A stretch of 64,000 nt of DNA, taken from Clavibacter sp. B3I6. GTDB taxonomy: Bacteria > Actinomycetota > Actinomycetes > Actinomycetales > Microbacteriaceae. A model generated the notes under the pieces. It was not told where the DNA came from, searched no databases, and worked only from the letters and a program-made list of their open reading frames with translations. The translations under genes were made by a program, and so were the position numbers. The stretch spans positions 1,364,001 to 1,428,000 of the forward strand of contig NZ_JAUSYL010000001.1 of the NCBI RefSeq assembly GCF_030816895.1, given 5' to 3'. Positions 29,522 through 37,925 of this stretch are shown one piece after another (the first letter of the stretch is position 1; each line of letters starts with the position of its first letter).

Positions 29522-30682
29522 TCAGCCGCGAGCGGCCGCCACCGGCGCTGACGGGCGACTGGCGGTCAGCCAGCGCGGACCCTCGAGCATCCAGCGCAGC
29601 GGTGAGCCGAGGACGGCGGCCCCGATGATGCGGCTGGCCACCACGACGGGCACCAGCAGGACGATCGGCAGGACCGCTCCCCATGCCTGCGTGTGCTGCT
29701 GCAGGACGGGGACGAGTCCCGTCAGCTTCAGGGCGGCGCTGAGCGCGGACACGAGGAAGATGTGGAAGACGTAGACGGGCAGCGTCTGTCGTCCGACCCA
29801 GCGCAGCGCCCGAGCCAGGGTATTCCCCATGCCCGCGACCGCGAGGACCTGGTTGCTGGCGGCCAGCGCGACCGCCGCGATCAGGAAGGTCAGGACCACG
29901 CCGTCCCCCGTGGCGCGCAGCGCCGCGTACACGCTGGCGTACGCGACGACCGCGAGGACCGCCGTCAGCGGCGTCGCACGCCGCATGAGCGACAGCCAGG
30001 CGTCGCGCCCGACGACGCCGGCGTAGAACCAGACCAGGTTCGCCGCGATGGATCCGAGCTTGACCGCGTCCATCGGCTCGGTGAGGACGCCTGCCGTGAG
30101 CGGCTTGAGGAGCGGGGCCGCGATCGCCAGCATCGCGAAGGGCACCAGCGCCCACGCCCGGCGCTCGCCGAGCAGGCGCGTGCATGCCCAGGCGAGCAGG
30201 AAGAACACGGGCAGGGCCCAGAGGTACCAGTAGGAGGTGGGCAGCACGACGCTGAGGAGCAGGTCCCCGGGCGTCGGGGCCGCGCCGCCGCCCCGCGCCT
30301 GGGGGACGAGGAGGCGCGCGAGGAAGAGGAGGGTCCAGAGCGCGTAGACGGAGTAGATCCCGAGCGTCCGCCCGCGGGTCTGACCGAGGGGCCGCGCGAC
30401 GGCGCGGGTCGCGAGGAATCCGGAGATGAAGAAGAACAGGGGCATGCGCAGGGGCGCGAAGGCGGCGCTGACGTCCCACCACAGGGCGGCGGGCCCCTCG
30501 TTCACCTCGTTCTCGTACATGAGGGACAGGTGGAGCAGGACGACGAGCACCATGCAGGCGCCCTTGCCGGCGTCGATCCACTCGAACCGGGGACGGGCGG
30601 GGGCCGATGCGACCGCGTCGGCGGGGCGGACGGAGGCGTTCGCGCGCGCACGGGCGCGCGGACGCAGGGAATGGAGTGCCAT
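29522..30682 (-). CDS. Acyltransferase 3 family membrane protein
   Basis: 386 residues from ATG 30682 (an upstream frame adds 38 unlikely residues). The segment FEWIDAGKGACMVLVVLLHL near residue 35 has the family's first helix, with the catalytic-type His. MPLFFFISGFLATRAV follows, and about ten hydrophobic segments span the rest. Family members O-acylate sugars or exopolysaccharides in the membrane (OafA, WecH, ExoZ type). It lies 9 kb from the EPS locus, so a link is possible but unproved. Confidence 0.85.
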   Translation of the reverse strand: MALHSLRPRARARANASVRPADAVASAPARPRFEWIDAGKGACMVLVVLLHLSLMYENEVNEGPAALWWDVSAAFAPLRMPLFFFISGFLATRAVARPLGQTRGRTLGIYSVYALWTLLFLARLLVPQARGGGAAPTPGDLLLSVVLPTSYWYLWALPVFFLLAWACTRLLGERRAWALVPFAMLAIAAPLLKPLTAGVLTEPMDAVKLGSIAANLVWFYAGVVGRDAWLSLMRRATPLTAVLAVVAYASVYAALRATGDGVVLTFLIAAVALAASNQVLAVAGMGNTLARALRWVGRQTLPVYVFHIFLVSALSAALKLTGLVPVLQQHTQAWGAVLPIVLLVPVVVASRIIGAAVLGSPLRWMLEGPRWLTASRPSAPVAAARG

Positions 30683-31081
30683 GGCTCGTCTCTGGGGCGC
30701 CGGGACAGGGACGGGTAACCCCTGCGGGCGGCGCGGGTTCGGGTGCGGCGAGCCTATCGCCGCGCGCCTCGACGCGGCATCCCCCGACCGGGGCACGGGC
30801 GCGTCGCGCTCCCGGGGACGAGCATGGCGACGGCGATGGCGGTGGGCCGGGATCCCGCGGGGACGACGCTGTCCCGCGGGCCGCGTCCGGAACGCTTCGG
30901 GTTCGCTCCGGGCACATCAGCCCTATTCGGAGCCCGGGGGAGAACGGATTGTCGGCGCCTTCGAGGGACGGGAAGCTCGCGGTCGCAGGCCGCCTCGGAG
31001 CAGGCCGCGGAGGGCACGCGGAGGCGGCGCGGCGATACTGGAGGGGTCGGTGATCCTCCTGCCGGCGCCGACAGGAGTCCC
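30683..31081. other. Divergent intergenic region, no gene seen
   Basis: 399 bp between the acyltransferase (minus) and the GH15 gene (plus). I see no supported coding frame. Near its right end CTCCTG (31056-31061) can pair with CAGGAG (31072-31077), which contains the GH15 ribosome binding site. Confidence 0.5.
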
Positions 31082-32917
31082 ATGGCCACGCCCCCCTCCC
31101 GCCCCGCACCCGAGCGCGTCGACGGCTACATCGCCCTCCGCAGCTACGCCGCCATCGGGGACGGGCGCACCGTCGCGCTCATCGCCGAGGACGGCGCGAT
31201 CGACTGGCTGCCGATCCCCGACCTGCACACGCCGCCCGCCTTCGCCGCGCTGATCGACGCGCCGCACGGCGGGCGGATCACGCTGCGGCCCGACGAGGAC
31301 TTCGAGGTCGCGCGCGCGTACGTGCCCGGCACCAACGTGCTGACGACGACGTTCACGACCGCGTCCGGGAGCGTCCGCGTCACCGACGCGCTCGTCACGG
31401 GCGTGGCCGGGCGGCTGCCGTGGTGCGAGCTCGGGCGCCGGATCGAGGGGCTCGCGGGCGAGGTCGCGATGAGCTGGGAGGTCGCCCCCGGCACGGCGCT
31501 CGGCACCTCGTCGCCCTGGGTGCAAGCCACGCACAACGGGCCGGTGATCCGCGTCGACGGCGTGACCCTCGCCGTCGTCGGGCTCGAGCACGGCCCCGCC
31601 GAGCCGGGCACGCAGTCGCTCGCGGGCGCGTTCACGACGAGCGAGGGGTCGCGGCACGTGATCACGCTGGTGGGCACCGAGCGCGAGCCCGTGCGGATCC
31701 CCAACCCCGAGATCGTGGACCAGGGCATCGACCGCACCATCCGCAACTGGGAGAACTGGAGCGCGGAGTTCCGCTACGAGGGCGAGTGGGCCGACGCCGT
31801 GCAGCGCAGCGCCCTGGCGCTCAAGCTCCTCGTCCACGCGCCCACCGGATCCATCGCCGCAGCGGCCACGACCTCGCTCCCCGAGCGCATGGGCGGCGGG
31901 AAGAACTGGGACTACCGCTTCGCCTGGGTGCGCGACCTCGCCTACACGGTGAACGCGCTCGTGCGCTTCGGCCTCCGCGAGGAGACGCACGCGGCCGTGT
32001 CGTGGATGCTCCGCACCATCCGCGACAACGGCCCCGACCTCCACGTCTTCTACTCCCTGCAGGGCGGCGTGCCCGAGGGCAGCACGACGCCCGAGGTGCC
32101 GGGGTGGCGCGGCGTCGGCCCCGTCGTCGACGGGAACGACGCGCAGGCGCAGCTGCAGCTGGGCGTCTTCGGCGACCTGTTCGACGTGGTGCGCACGTAC
32201 GTCCGCGACGGCAACGTGCTCGACGCCGACACCGGCCGCCTCCTCGCGACCTTCGCCGACCGCGCATGCGACATGTGGCAGCGTCGCGACGCGGGCATGT
32301 GGGAGCTCGAGGACGAGCAGCACTACACGACCAGCGCGCTCGGCTGCTGGCAGGCGCTCGACTGCGCGGTCGAGCTCGCGGAGGTCGGCCAGATCCCCGG
32401 CGTGCCCGACCGGTGGCGGGCCGAGCGCGAGCGGATCCGCGCCTGGGTCGAGGAGGAGTGCTGGGACGAGGGCCGCGGCGCCTACGTGATGCACCCGGGC
32501 AGCCAGCGGCTCGACGCGAGCATCCTGCTGCACTCGATCTCGGGCTTCGACCGCGGCGAGCGCATGTCCTCGACGCTCGATGCGCTCCGCTCCGAGCTCG
32601 GCCGCGGCCCGCTCCTCTACCGCTACTCCGGCATGCCGGAGGAGGAGGGGACCTTCACCGCGTGCGGCTTCTGGATGGCGGGCGCGCTCGCATGCGTCGG
32701 CCGCATGGACGAGGCGCGCGAGCTCATGGACCAGCTCGTCGCGCTCGGCAACGACGTGGGGCTCTACTCGGAGATGATCGACGCGGACGACGAGGCGTTC
32801 CTCGGCAACCTGCCGCAGGGGCTCAGCCACCTCGCGCTCGTGAGCGCGGCGCTGACGATCGACGAGCTGTCGGGCGGGGAGTCGCGCTCGACGCGGACGC
32901 CGCGCGGGAAGCGGTAG
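31082..32917 (+). CDS. Glycoside hydrolase family 15 enzyme (glucoamylase/trehalase-like)
   Basis: 611 residues from ATG 31082, preceded by CAGGAG. No signal peptide, so cytosolic. An N-terminal beta domain (1-~230, YIALRSYAAIGDGRTVALIA then DGAIDWLPIPD) precedes the (alpha/alpha)6 barrel. The family signature GGKNWDYRFAWVRDLAYTVN is at about 272, and the catalytic-type segment PEEEGTFTACGFWM near 518 precedes the end motif LPQGLSHLALVSAAL. In actinobacteria such GH15 proteins include trehalases as well as glucoamylase-like enzymes; the sequence does not decide between them. Confidence 0.9.
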   Translation: MATPPSRPAPERVDGYIALRSYAAIGDGRTVALIAEDGAIDWLPIPDLHTPPAFAALIDAPHGGRITLRPDEDFEVARAYVPGTNVLTTTFTTASGSVRVTDALVTGVAGRLPWCELGRRIEGLAGEVAMSWEVAPGTALGTSSPWVQATHNGPVIRVDGVTLAVVGLEHGPAEPGTQSLAGAFTTSEGSRHVITLVGTEREPVRIPNPEIVDQGIDRTIRNWENWSAEFRYEGEWADAVQRSALALKLLVHAPTGSIAAAATTSLPERMGGGKNWDYRFAWVRDLAYTVNALVRFGLREETHAAVSWMLRTIRDNGPDLHVFYSLQGGVPEGSTTPEVPGWRGVGPVVDGNDAQAQLQLGVFGDLFDVVRTYVRDGNVLDADTGRLLATFADRACDMWQRRDAGMWELEDEQHYTTSALGCWQALDCAVELAEVGQIPGVPDRWRAERERIRAWVEEECWDEGRGAYVMHPGSQRLDASILLHSISGFDRGERMSSTLDALRSELGRGPLLYRYSGMPEEEGTFTACGFWMAGALACVGRMDEARELMDQLVALGNDVGLYSEMIDADDEAFLGNLPQGLSHLALVSAALTIDELSGGESRSTRTPRGKR

Positions 32918-32959
32918 GCGGTAGGCGGGCGGCACCCGTCCGGGGCGCGGGATCAGCCG

Positions 32960-32979
32960 CACGGGTGGAGCTGCCCGTG
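32960..32979. terminator. Possible terminator between convergent genes
   Basis: CACGGG (32960-32965) and CCCGTG (32974-32979) make a short hairpin between the GH15 stop (32917) and the DUF2071 stop (32981). Confidence 0.35.
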
Positions 32980-32980
32980 T

Positions 32981-33721
32981 TCAGCCGCGCGGGCGGACCG
33001 GCCCGGCGAACTCCGTGCGGACGCCGCGCGAGAAGAGCACCGAGTCGGGCGCGCGGTCCACGATGCCGGGGAGGCCGGCGGCCGCGACCAGCTCGTCCTC
33101 GAGGCCGACGAGCTCCGCGCGCTCGAGGGTCCACGCGTCGTGCGTGTTCGGCCAGTAGCGCGTGACGCCGCCGCGGGCCACGTGCATGCCCCAGCGCGCG
33201 GTGAGGAAGTCGGCGAGCGGATCCCCCTCCACCTCCGCCCCGAGCGGCCGGACGGCGATGCGCGACGAGGGGCGGGATCCCGTGCGGCGGCGCGACGTGT
33301 AGGTGACCACGCCGTCGCGCTCCCCGTGCGTCATCGACGCCCACATGTACGGCAGGCCGAGGCCCACGCGCGCGCCGAGGACGGGCAGGAGCTTCGCCGC
33401 CTCGAGCGAGCGGAAGACCACGCCGCGGCGGCCGTCGTCGCCGACGCTGTAGAGGCGGACGTTGAGCTCGGCGAAGGTGCCGGCCCACGGCACGGCGGGG
33501 AGGGGCGGGAAGGCGCTGCGCGACAGGACGAACGGGATGAGGCCGACCCAGCTGGAGCCGTCGTGCACGTCCGGTCGCGTGCCCGGCGGGAGGAGCGGGG
33601 CGATGCGGGCGGGATCCACGCGCCAGTGCACGAAGGCGAGGTCGCTCCAGACCTGGCGGATGACCGCGCGTCCCGGGAGGTCGGGCGCGGCGGGCGAGAC
33701 GGGATCGGCGGGGCGGGTCAT
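32981..33721 (-). CDS. DUF2071 (YqjF-like) protein
   Basis: 246 residues from ATG 33721, which overlaps the stop of the upstream MarR gene (ATGA). QVWSDLAFVHWRVDPARIAP, LPPGTRPDVHDGSSWVGLIP and the later LNVRLYSV are typical of DUF2071, which has an acetoacetate-decarboxylase-like fold. Biochemical function is not known. It is translationally coupled to a MarR regulator, which probably controls it together with the divergent TspO-like gene. Confidence 0.85.
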   Translation of the reverse strand: MTRPADPVSPAAPDLPGRAVIRQVWSDLAFVHWRVDPARIAPLLPPGTRPDVHDGSSWVGLIPFVLSRSAFPPLPAVPWAGTFAELNVRLYSVGDDGRRGVVFRSLEAAKLLPVLGARVGLGLPYMWASMTHGERDGVVTYTSRRRTGSRPSSRIAVRPLGAEVEGDPLADFLTARWGMHVARGGVTRYWPNTHDAWTLERAELVGLEDELVAAAGLPGIVDRAPDSVLFSRGVRTEFAGPVRPRG

Positions 33722-34197
33722 CGGGTGGGCTTCCCTGAAGGGGCGGTGGGGGCCGGGGCGGGCGCCGGGGTCGCGGCGGGCGCGGGCCGGCCGGCCGCGC
33801 GGATCACGTCGATGAGGCCGCGGCGCATCTCCTCGGAGCGCGTGAGCTCGGGGAGGACGTCCTGCTCGAGGGCCTGCGCGCGCACCCACGCGTCGGCGCC
33901 GGCCTCGGTGCGGGCGACGACGTGGCGGCGGCGGTCGTGCGGATCCGGGGCGCGCGAGACGAGGCCCTCCCGCTCCAGCCGCTCCAGCGTGCGGGACATC
34001 GTCTGCGTCTCGACGTGCGCGGAGCGGGCGAGCTGGATCTGGCTGAGCGGACCGTCGCGCAGGAGATGCAGCGCGATGAGCCCCGCGTGCGTGACCCCGA
34101 GGGTCGCGAGCGCCTCCGCCCACGCGTGCTCGACCGCGCGCGCCGCCGTCGACAGCAGCCGTCCGGTGGGCCAGCTGGCGAGCTCGTCCTCTTCCAC
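33718..34197 (-). CDS. MarR-family transcriptional regulator
   Basis: 159 residues from GTG 34197, which has AGGAG 8 bp upstream. A longer frame from 34260 would put an operator-like inverted repeat inside the gene, so it is rejected. The winged helix (LSQIQLARSAHVETQTMSRT, then RAPDPHDRRRHVVARTEAG) is normal. The C-terminal 30 residues are a Pro/Ala-rich tail, which is unusual for MarR. It heads a two-gene unit with DUF2071 and is divergent from the TspO-like gene. Confidence 0.88.
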   Translation of the reverse strand: MEEDELASWPTGRLLSTAARAVEHAWAEALATLGVTHAGLIALHLLRDGPLSQIQLARSAHVETQTMSRTLERLEREGLVSRAPDPHDRRRHVVARTEAGADAWVRAQALEQDVLPELTRSEEMRRGLIDVIRAAGRPAPAATPAPAPAPTAPSGKPTR

Positions 34198-34222
34198 GGG
34201 CACCTCTCCTGGTACGGTGATC

Positions 34223-34251
34223 GTCAGCAGGCTTACCATCCGCCTGCTGAC
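34223..34251. promoter_or_regulatory. Putative MarR operator
   Basis: GTCAGCAGG (34223-34231) and CCTGCTGAC (34243-34251) form a perfect 9-bp inverted repeat with an 11-nt spacer in the 81-bp divergent region between the MarR gene and the TspO-like gene. One regulator could control both directions. Confidence 0.6.
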
Positions 34252-34278
34252 ATTTGCCATCGTAGAGGAGCAGGCCGC

Positions 34279-35094
34279 ATGGGCACCGTGAAGGACATCG
34301 TCCGGCAGATCGTCGTCATCGCCGGCATGGCATTCGCCGTCGTGGGCTCCGCCTTCGGGTCGGGCGCGTTCGGCGGCGCGAGCATCCCGACCGCCTCGAG
34401 CGGCGCCCTCAGCGCGAGCTACACGCCCGTCGCGCCCGCCGGTCCCGCCTTCTCGATCTGGAGCGTCGTCTACCTGGGGCTCCTCGCGTACACGGTCTGG
34501 CAGGCGCTCCCCGCCCAGCGCGCCGACGCCCGGCAGCGCCGCGTCGGCTACCCCGTCGCGGTGACCCTCGTGCTCAACGCCGCGTGGATCCTGACGGCGC
34601 AGGCCGGCCTCCTCGTGCTGAGCGGCGTCGTCATCGCGGCGCTGCTCGCGACGCTCGTGGGGACGTACCTCGCGCTCCTCGCGACGCGGCCGCGGGGCCT
34701 CGTGGAGAGCGTCGTGCTCGACGGGACCCTGGGCCTCTACCTCGGCTGGGTGAGCGTGGCGACGGTCGCGAACGCGGCGGCGATCCTCGCGTCGTCGGGC
34801 GTCCGCCCGGGCGAGGCGGGACGCGACGCGACCGCCGTCGTCGTCCTGCTCGTGGTCGGCGCGATCGGCGCGCTGCTGGCCGTGCGCGACGGCGGACGGC
34901 TCGCGCCGACCGCCGCGATCGCCTGGGGCCTCGTCTGGATCGCCGTCGGGCGCCTCACGGGCGAGCTGCTGTCGACCCCGGCCGCCGTCGCCGCGCTCGT
35001 CGCGGGCGGGCTCGTGGTGGTCGTCACCCTCGTCGTGCGGATCCGCGTCGGGTGGACCGGGCGGGTCGCGCCGCGCGCGGCCGTCGGGCGCTGA
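34279..35094 (+). CDS. TspO/MBR-related membrane protein
   Basis: 271 residues from ATG 34279, preceded by GAGGAG. About eight hydrophobic segments are seen. PAGPAFSIWSVVYLGLLAYT and LVLNAAWILTAQAG resemble the tryptophan-rich sensory protein (TspO/MBR) family, but the protein is longer than classical TspO (about 160 residues, five helices). Family members bind porphyrins or other hydrophobic ligands. It is divergent from a MarR gene with a shared operator. Ligand and role are unknown. Confidence 0.8.
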   Translation: MGTVKDIVRQIVVIAGMAFAVVGSAFGSGAFGGASIPTASSGALSASYTPVAPAGPAFSIWSVVYLGLLAYTVWQALPAQRADARQRRVGYPVAVTLVLNAAWILTAQAGLLVLSGVVIAALLATLVGTYLALLATRPRGLVESVVLDGTLGLYLGWVSVATVANAAAILASSGVRPGEAGRDATAVVVLLVVGAIGALLAVRDGGRLAPTAAIAWGLVWIAVGRLTGELLSTPAAVAALVAGGLVVVVTLVVRIRVGWTGRVAPRAAVGR

Positions 35095-35114
35095 TCCGCG
35101 GGAGCGGCCCGGCC

Positions 35115-35163
35115 GCCCGACCTGTCGGCCGCTGAGCTGTCGCCCGCCCGACTTGTCGGCCGC
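35115..35163. terminator. Duplicated small hairpins between convergent genes
   Basis: GCCCGACCTGTCGGCCGC (35115-35132) recurs with one change at 35146-35163. Each copy can fold as CCGAC-GTCGG. They lie between the TspO-like gene and the epimerase, so a bidirectional terminator is likely. Confidence 0.4.
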
Positions 35164-35176
35164 CCGACGACGCGCG

Positions 35177-36223
35177 CTACCGCTCCGCGCCGGCCGCCCG
35201 GTAGGCGTCGTCGGCCGCGTACTTCGCGGCGACCAGCCGGGAGATGCGGCGGTCGGTGTCCGCGTCCGGGCGGGTGAGCTCGGGATGCGCGGCCCGCCAC
35301 GCGACGATGCCGCGGACGGCCAGGTGGAACGGGATCCGCGGCTCGAAGGCCGGCACGAGCCGCCGGATCCGCGTGGTGTCGAAGACGGCGCTGTGCGACA
35401 GGTCGCCGAGCACGAGCTCGGACCAGCCCCAGTCCGGCTCGACCACGGGGAACTGCTCGGCGGGCACGTGCACGAGCCGCGCCTCGACGCCGAGGGCGTC
35501 GGCGACGAGGTGGTGGATCCGGTCCCACGTCATGACGTCGTCGCTCGTGATGTGCAGCGCCTCGCCCGTGGCGCGCTCGTCGCCGAGGATCCCGACGAGG
35601 CCGACCGCGAAGTCGTCCGCGTGCGTGAGGGTCCAGAGCGACGTGCCGTCGCCCGGGACCACCACCTCCTCGCCGCGCGCGATGCGGTCGACGACGGTCC
35701 AGTCGCCCGCGAGCGGCGGGCTCGCCTCGTCGTAGGTGTGCGACGGGCGGACGATCACGACCGGGAAGCCGCTCGCGGCGTGGTGGCGGAGGAAGGCGTC
35801 CTCCATCGCGATCTTGTCGCGCGCGTAGGCGAGGAACGGGTTCGCGCGGAGCGTGGACTCGGTGATCGGCGTCTGCAGGGCGGGCTTGCGGTAGATCGAC
35901 GCCGAGCTGATGGCCACGAACTGACGGGTGCGGCCCTCGAACACGGCCACCCGGCGGTCGGCGTCGGCGGCGTCGAAGCACAGGAAGTCGACGACCGCGT
36001 CGAAGGAGCGGTCGCCGATCACGGCGCGGAGCGCGTCCGGATCCGTGACGTCCGCGACGAGGCTCGTGACGCCCGCGGGCACGCCGCGCCCCTTCGCGTC
36101 GGCGCCGCGGTTGACGACCGTGACGTCCATCCCCGCGGCGACGGAGGCCCGGACGCACGCGGCGCTGATGGTGCCCGTCCCCCCGAGGTAGAGCACGGAC
36201 AGGGCGGCGGCGCCTGGGGTCAT
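35177..36223 (-). CDS. NAD-dependent epimerase/dehydratase-like protein
   Basis: 348 residues from ATG 36223. The Rossmann motif is modified (VLYLGGTGTISAACVRASVA), as in the atypical SDR branch that includes chloroplast stem-loop-binding proteins and some isoflavone-reductase-like proteins. FDAVVDFLCFDAADADRRV and QFVAISSASIYRK follow. The classical catalytic YxxxK is present at most in a loose form (YARDKIAMED), so activity is uncertain. It stands alone, divergent from the xylanase gene. Substrate unknown. Confidence 0.85.
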   Translation of the reverse strand: MTPGAAALSVLYLGGTGTISAACVRASVAAGMDVTVVNRGADAKGRGVPAGVTSLVADVTDPDALRAVIGDRSFDAVVDFLCFDAADADRRVAVFEGRTRQFVAISSASIYRKPALQTPITESTLRANPFLAYARDKIAMEDAFLRHHAASGFPVVIVRPSHTYDEASPPLAGDWTVVDRIARGEEVVVPGDGTSLWTLTHADDFAVGLVGILGDERATGEALHITSDDVMTWDRIHHLVADALGVEARLVHVPAEQFPVVEPDWGWSELVLGDLSHSAVFDTTRIRRLVPAFEPRIPFHLAVRGIVAWRAAHPELTRPDADTDRRISRLVAAKYAADDAYRAAGAER

Positions 36224-36318
36224 CGGGTCCTCGTCATCGAAGCGGGGGCGCCGGTCGGATCCACGCCCTGCGTGCACGCTACGCCCGCGCGCGGCCCCTC
36301 CCCACCCGCCCGCGCGGG

Positions 36319-36375
36319 GAAAGCTTTCGGACATCCGCCGCCGCGTTGACCCTACTCGGACGGGCCGCGTAGGTT
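36319..36375 (+). promoter_or_regulatory. Operator-like palindrome and promoter of the xylanase gene
   Basis: GAAAGCTTTC (36319-36328) is a perfect 10-bp palindrome and an AT-rich exception in the region. TTGACC (36346-36351), an 18-nt spacer and TAGGTT (36370-36375) follow. Such GAAAGCTTTC-type sites are common LacI-family operators for plant-polysaccharide genes in actinobacteria. The cognate regulator is not adjacent. Confidence 0.5.
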
Positions 36376-36475
36376 CCCGACGACCGCACCGACGCCCTCG
36401 CCCGTCGTCCGCGTCGCCCGCGCGCACCAGGCTCCGGGCACGACGGATCGCCCGGCGCCCGACCGAGAGGGAGCC

Positions 36476-37786
36476 ATGGCCCCCACCGCACCCGACGCCC
36501 GCATCCCCGACGCCCGCACGTCCGCCTCCCGCATCCCCGACGCCCGCCGCGCCGAGGCCGTGATCACCGTGCGCGACGCCGACGGGCGGCCGCTCGCCGA
36601 CGCGGACGTGGTCGTCGAGCAGGTCCGCCAGGACTTCGCGTTCGGCAACATCGGCTTCGACCTCATCCCGCTCGCGAACGGCGAGACGGATCCCGAGGAG
36701 GCCGGCATCGAGACCTTCGGCGGCGCGCGGCTCGAGGGCCTGGAGCGGCTGGCCGAGCAGTGGACGGACGTGTTCAACACGGCGACCCTCCCCTTCTACT
36801 GGGGCCGCTTCGAGCCCGTGCGCGGCGAGCCCGACACCGAGCGCCTGCTCAGCACCGCGCGCTGGCTGCGCGAGCGCGGGATCGCCGTGAAGGGGCACCC
36901 GCTCGTCTGGCACACGGTCACGGCGAAGTGGCTGCTCGACCTGCCGGTCGAGGAGGTGGAGCGCGTGCAGCGGGAGCGGATCCGGCGCGACGTCGGCGAC
37001 TTCGCGGGGCTCATCGACACGTGGGACGCCATCAACGAGGCCGTGATCATGCCCGTGTTCGACCGGGAGGACAACGGGATCACCCGCCTCGCGGCGGCCC
37101 GCGGGCGCCTCGCGATGGTGCGCATGGCGTTCGAGGAGGCGCGGGCCGCGAACCCGTCGGCCACGCTCGTGCTCAACGACTTCGACCTCTCCCCCGCCTA
37201 CGAGGAGCTCATCGAGGAGGTGCTGGGCGCGGGCATCGAGGTGGACGCGATCGGGCTCCAGACCCACATGCACCAGGGCTACCGCGGCGAGGAGCAGGTG
37301 CTCGCGATCGTCGACCGGTTCGCGCGGTTCGGGCTGCCCCTCCACATGACCGAGACGACGCTGCTCTCGGGCGACCTGATGCCGCCCGAGATCACCGACC
37401 TCAACGACTTCCAGGTGGCGGAGTGGCCGTCCACGCCCGCCGGCGAGGAGCGGCAGGCCGACGAGGTGGAGCGGCACTACCGGTCGCTCGTCGGGCACCC
37501 GGCCGTGCAGGCGATCACCTACTGGGGCCTCACCGACGACGGCATGTGGCTGGGCGCGCCCGGCGGCCTGGTGCGCGCGGACGGCACGCCGAAGCCGTCG
37601 TACGACGCGCTCCGCCGGCTGATCCGCGAGGAGTGGTGGCTCGCGCCGACGACCGTGCGGACCGACGCGGACGGCCGCGCCCGCGTCACCGCCTTCGCGG
37701 GCGACGTGCGGGTGGCGCACGCCGGGCGCGCAGCCGAGACGGCGGTCGCGGCCGGCGCCGCGGAGGCGGACGTGACGCTGGCGTAG
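36476..37786 (+). CDS. GH10 endo-1,4-beta-xylanase, apparently intracellular
   Basis: 436 residues from ATG 36476, with GAGGGAG upstream. The first 25 residues contain repeated PDAR units and no signal peptide. The GH10 barrel shows GHPLVWH, the acid/base Glu188 in WDAINEAV and the nucleophile Glu293 in HMTETTL. YWGLTDDGMWLG near the C-terminus is typical. The family cleaves xylan; without a signal it would act on imported xylo-oligosaccharides or be exported by another route. The operator-like palindrome upstream suggests sugar-responsive control. Confidence 0.92.
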   Translation: MAPTAPDARIPDARTSASRIPDARRAEAVITVRDADGRPLADADVVVEQVRQDFAFGNIGFDLIPLANGETDPEEAGIETFGGARLEGLERLAEQWTDVFNTATLPFYWGRFEPVRGEPDTERLLSTARWLRERGIAVKGHPLVWHTVTAKWLLDLPVEEVERVQRERIRRDVGDFAGLIDTWDAINEAVIMPVFDREDNGITRLAAARGRLAMVRMAFEEARAANPSATLVLNDFDLSPAYEELIEEVLGAGIEVDAIGLQTHMHQGYRGEEQVLAIVDRFARFGLPLHMTETTLLSGDLMPPEITDLNDFQVAEWPSTPAGEERQADEVERHYRSLVGHPAVQAITYWGLTDDGMWLGAPGGLVRADGTPKPSYDALRRLIREEWWLAPTTVRTDADGRARVTAFAGDVRVAHAGRAAETAVAAGAAEADVTLA

Positions 37787-37925
37787 GGATCGGAGCGGGG
37801 CCCGGGGGTCGTCCGCGCACCGCCCGGGCGCGGCTCGCGGCCCGCGCCCTCCTAGGATGTGGCCGAGGCGTGCGGCCCGCGGGACCGGGTGGTCGCGGCC
37901 GGGACGTCGGGGTTCGGGGGACATC

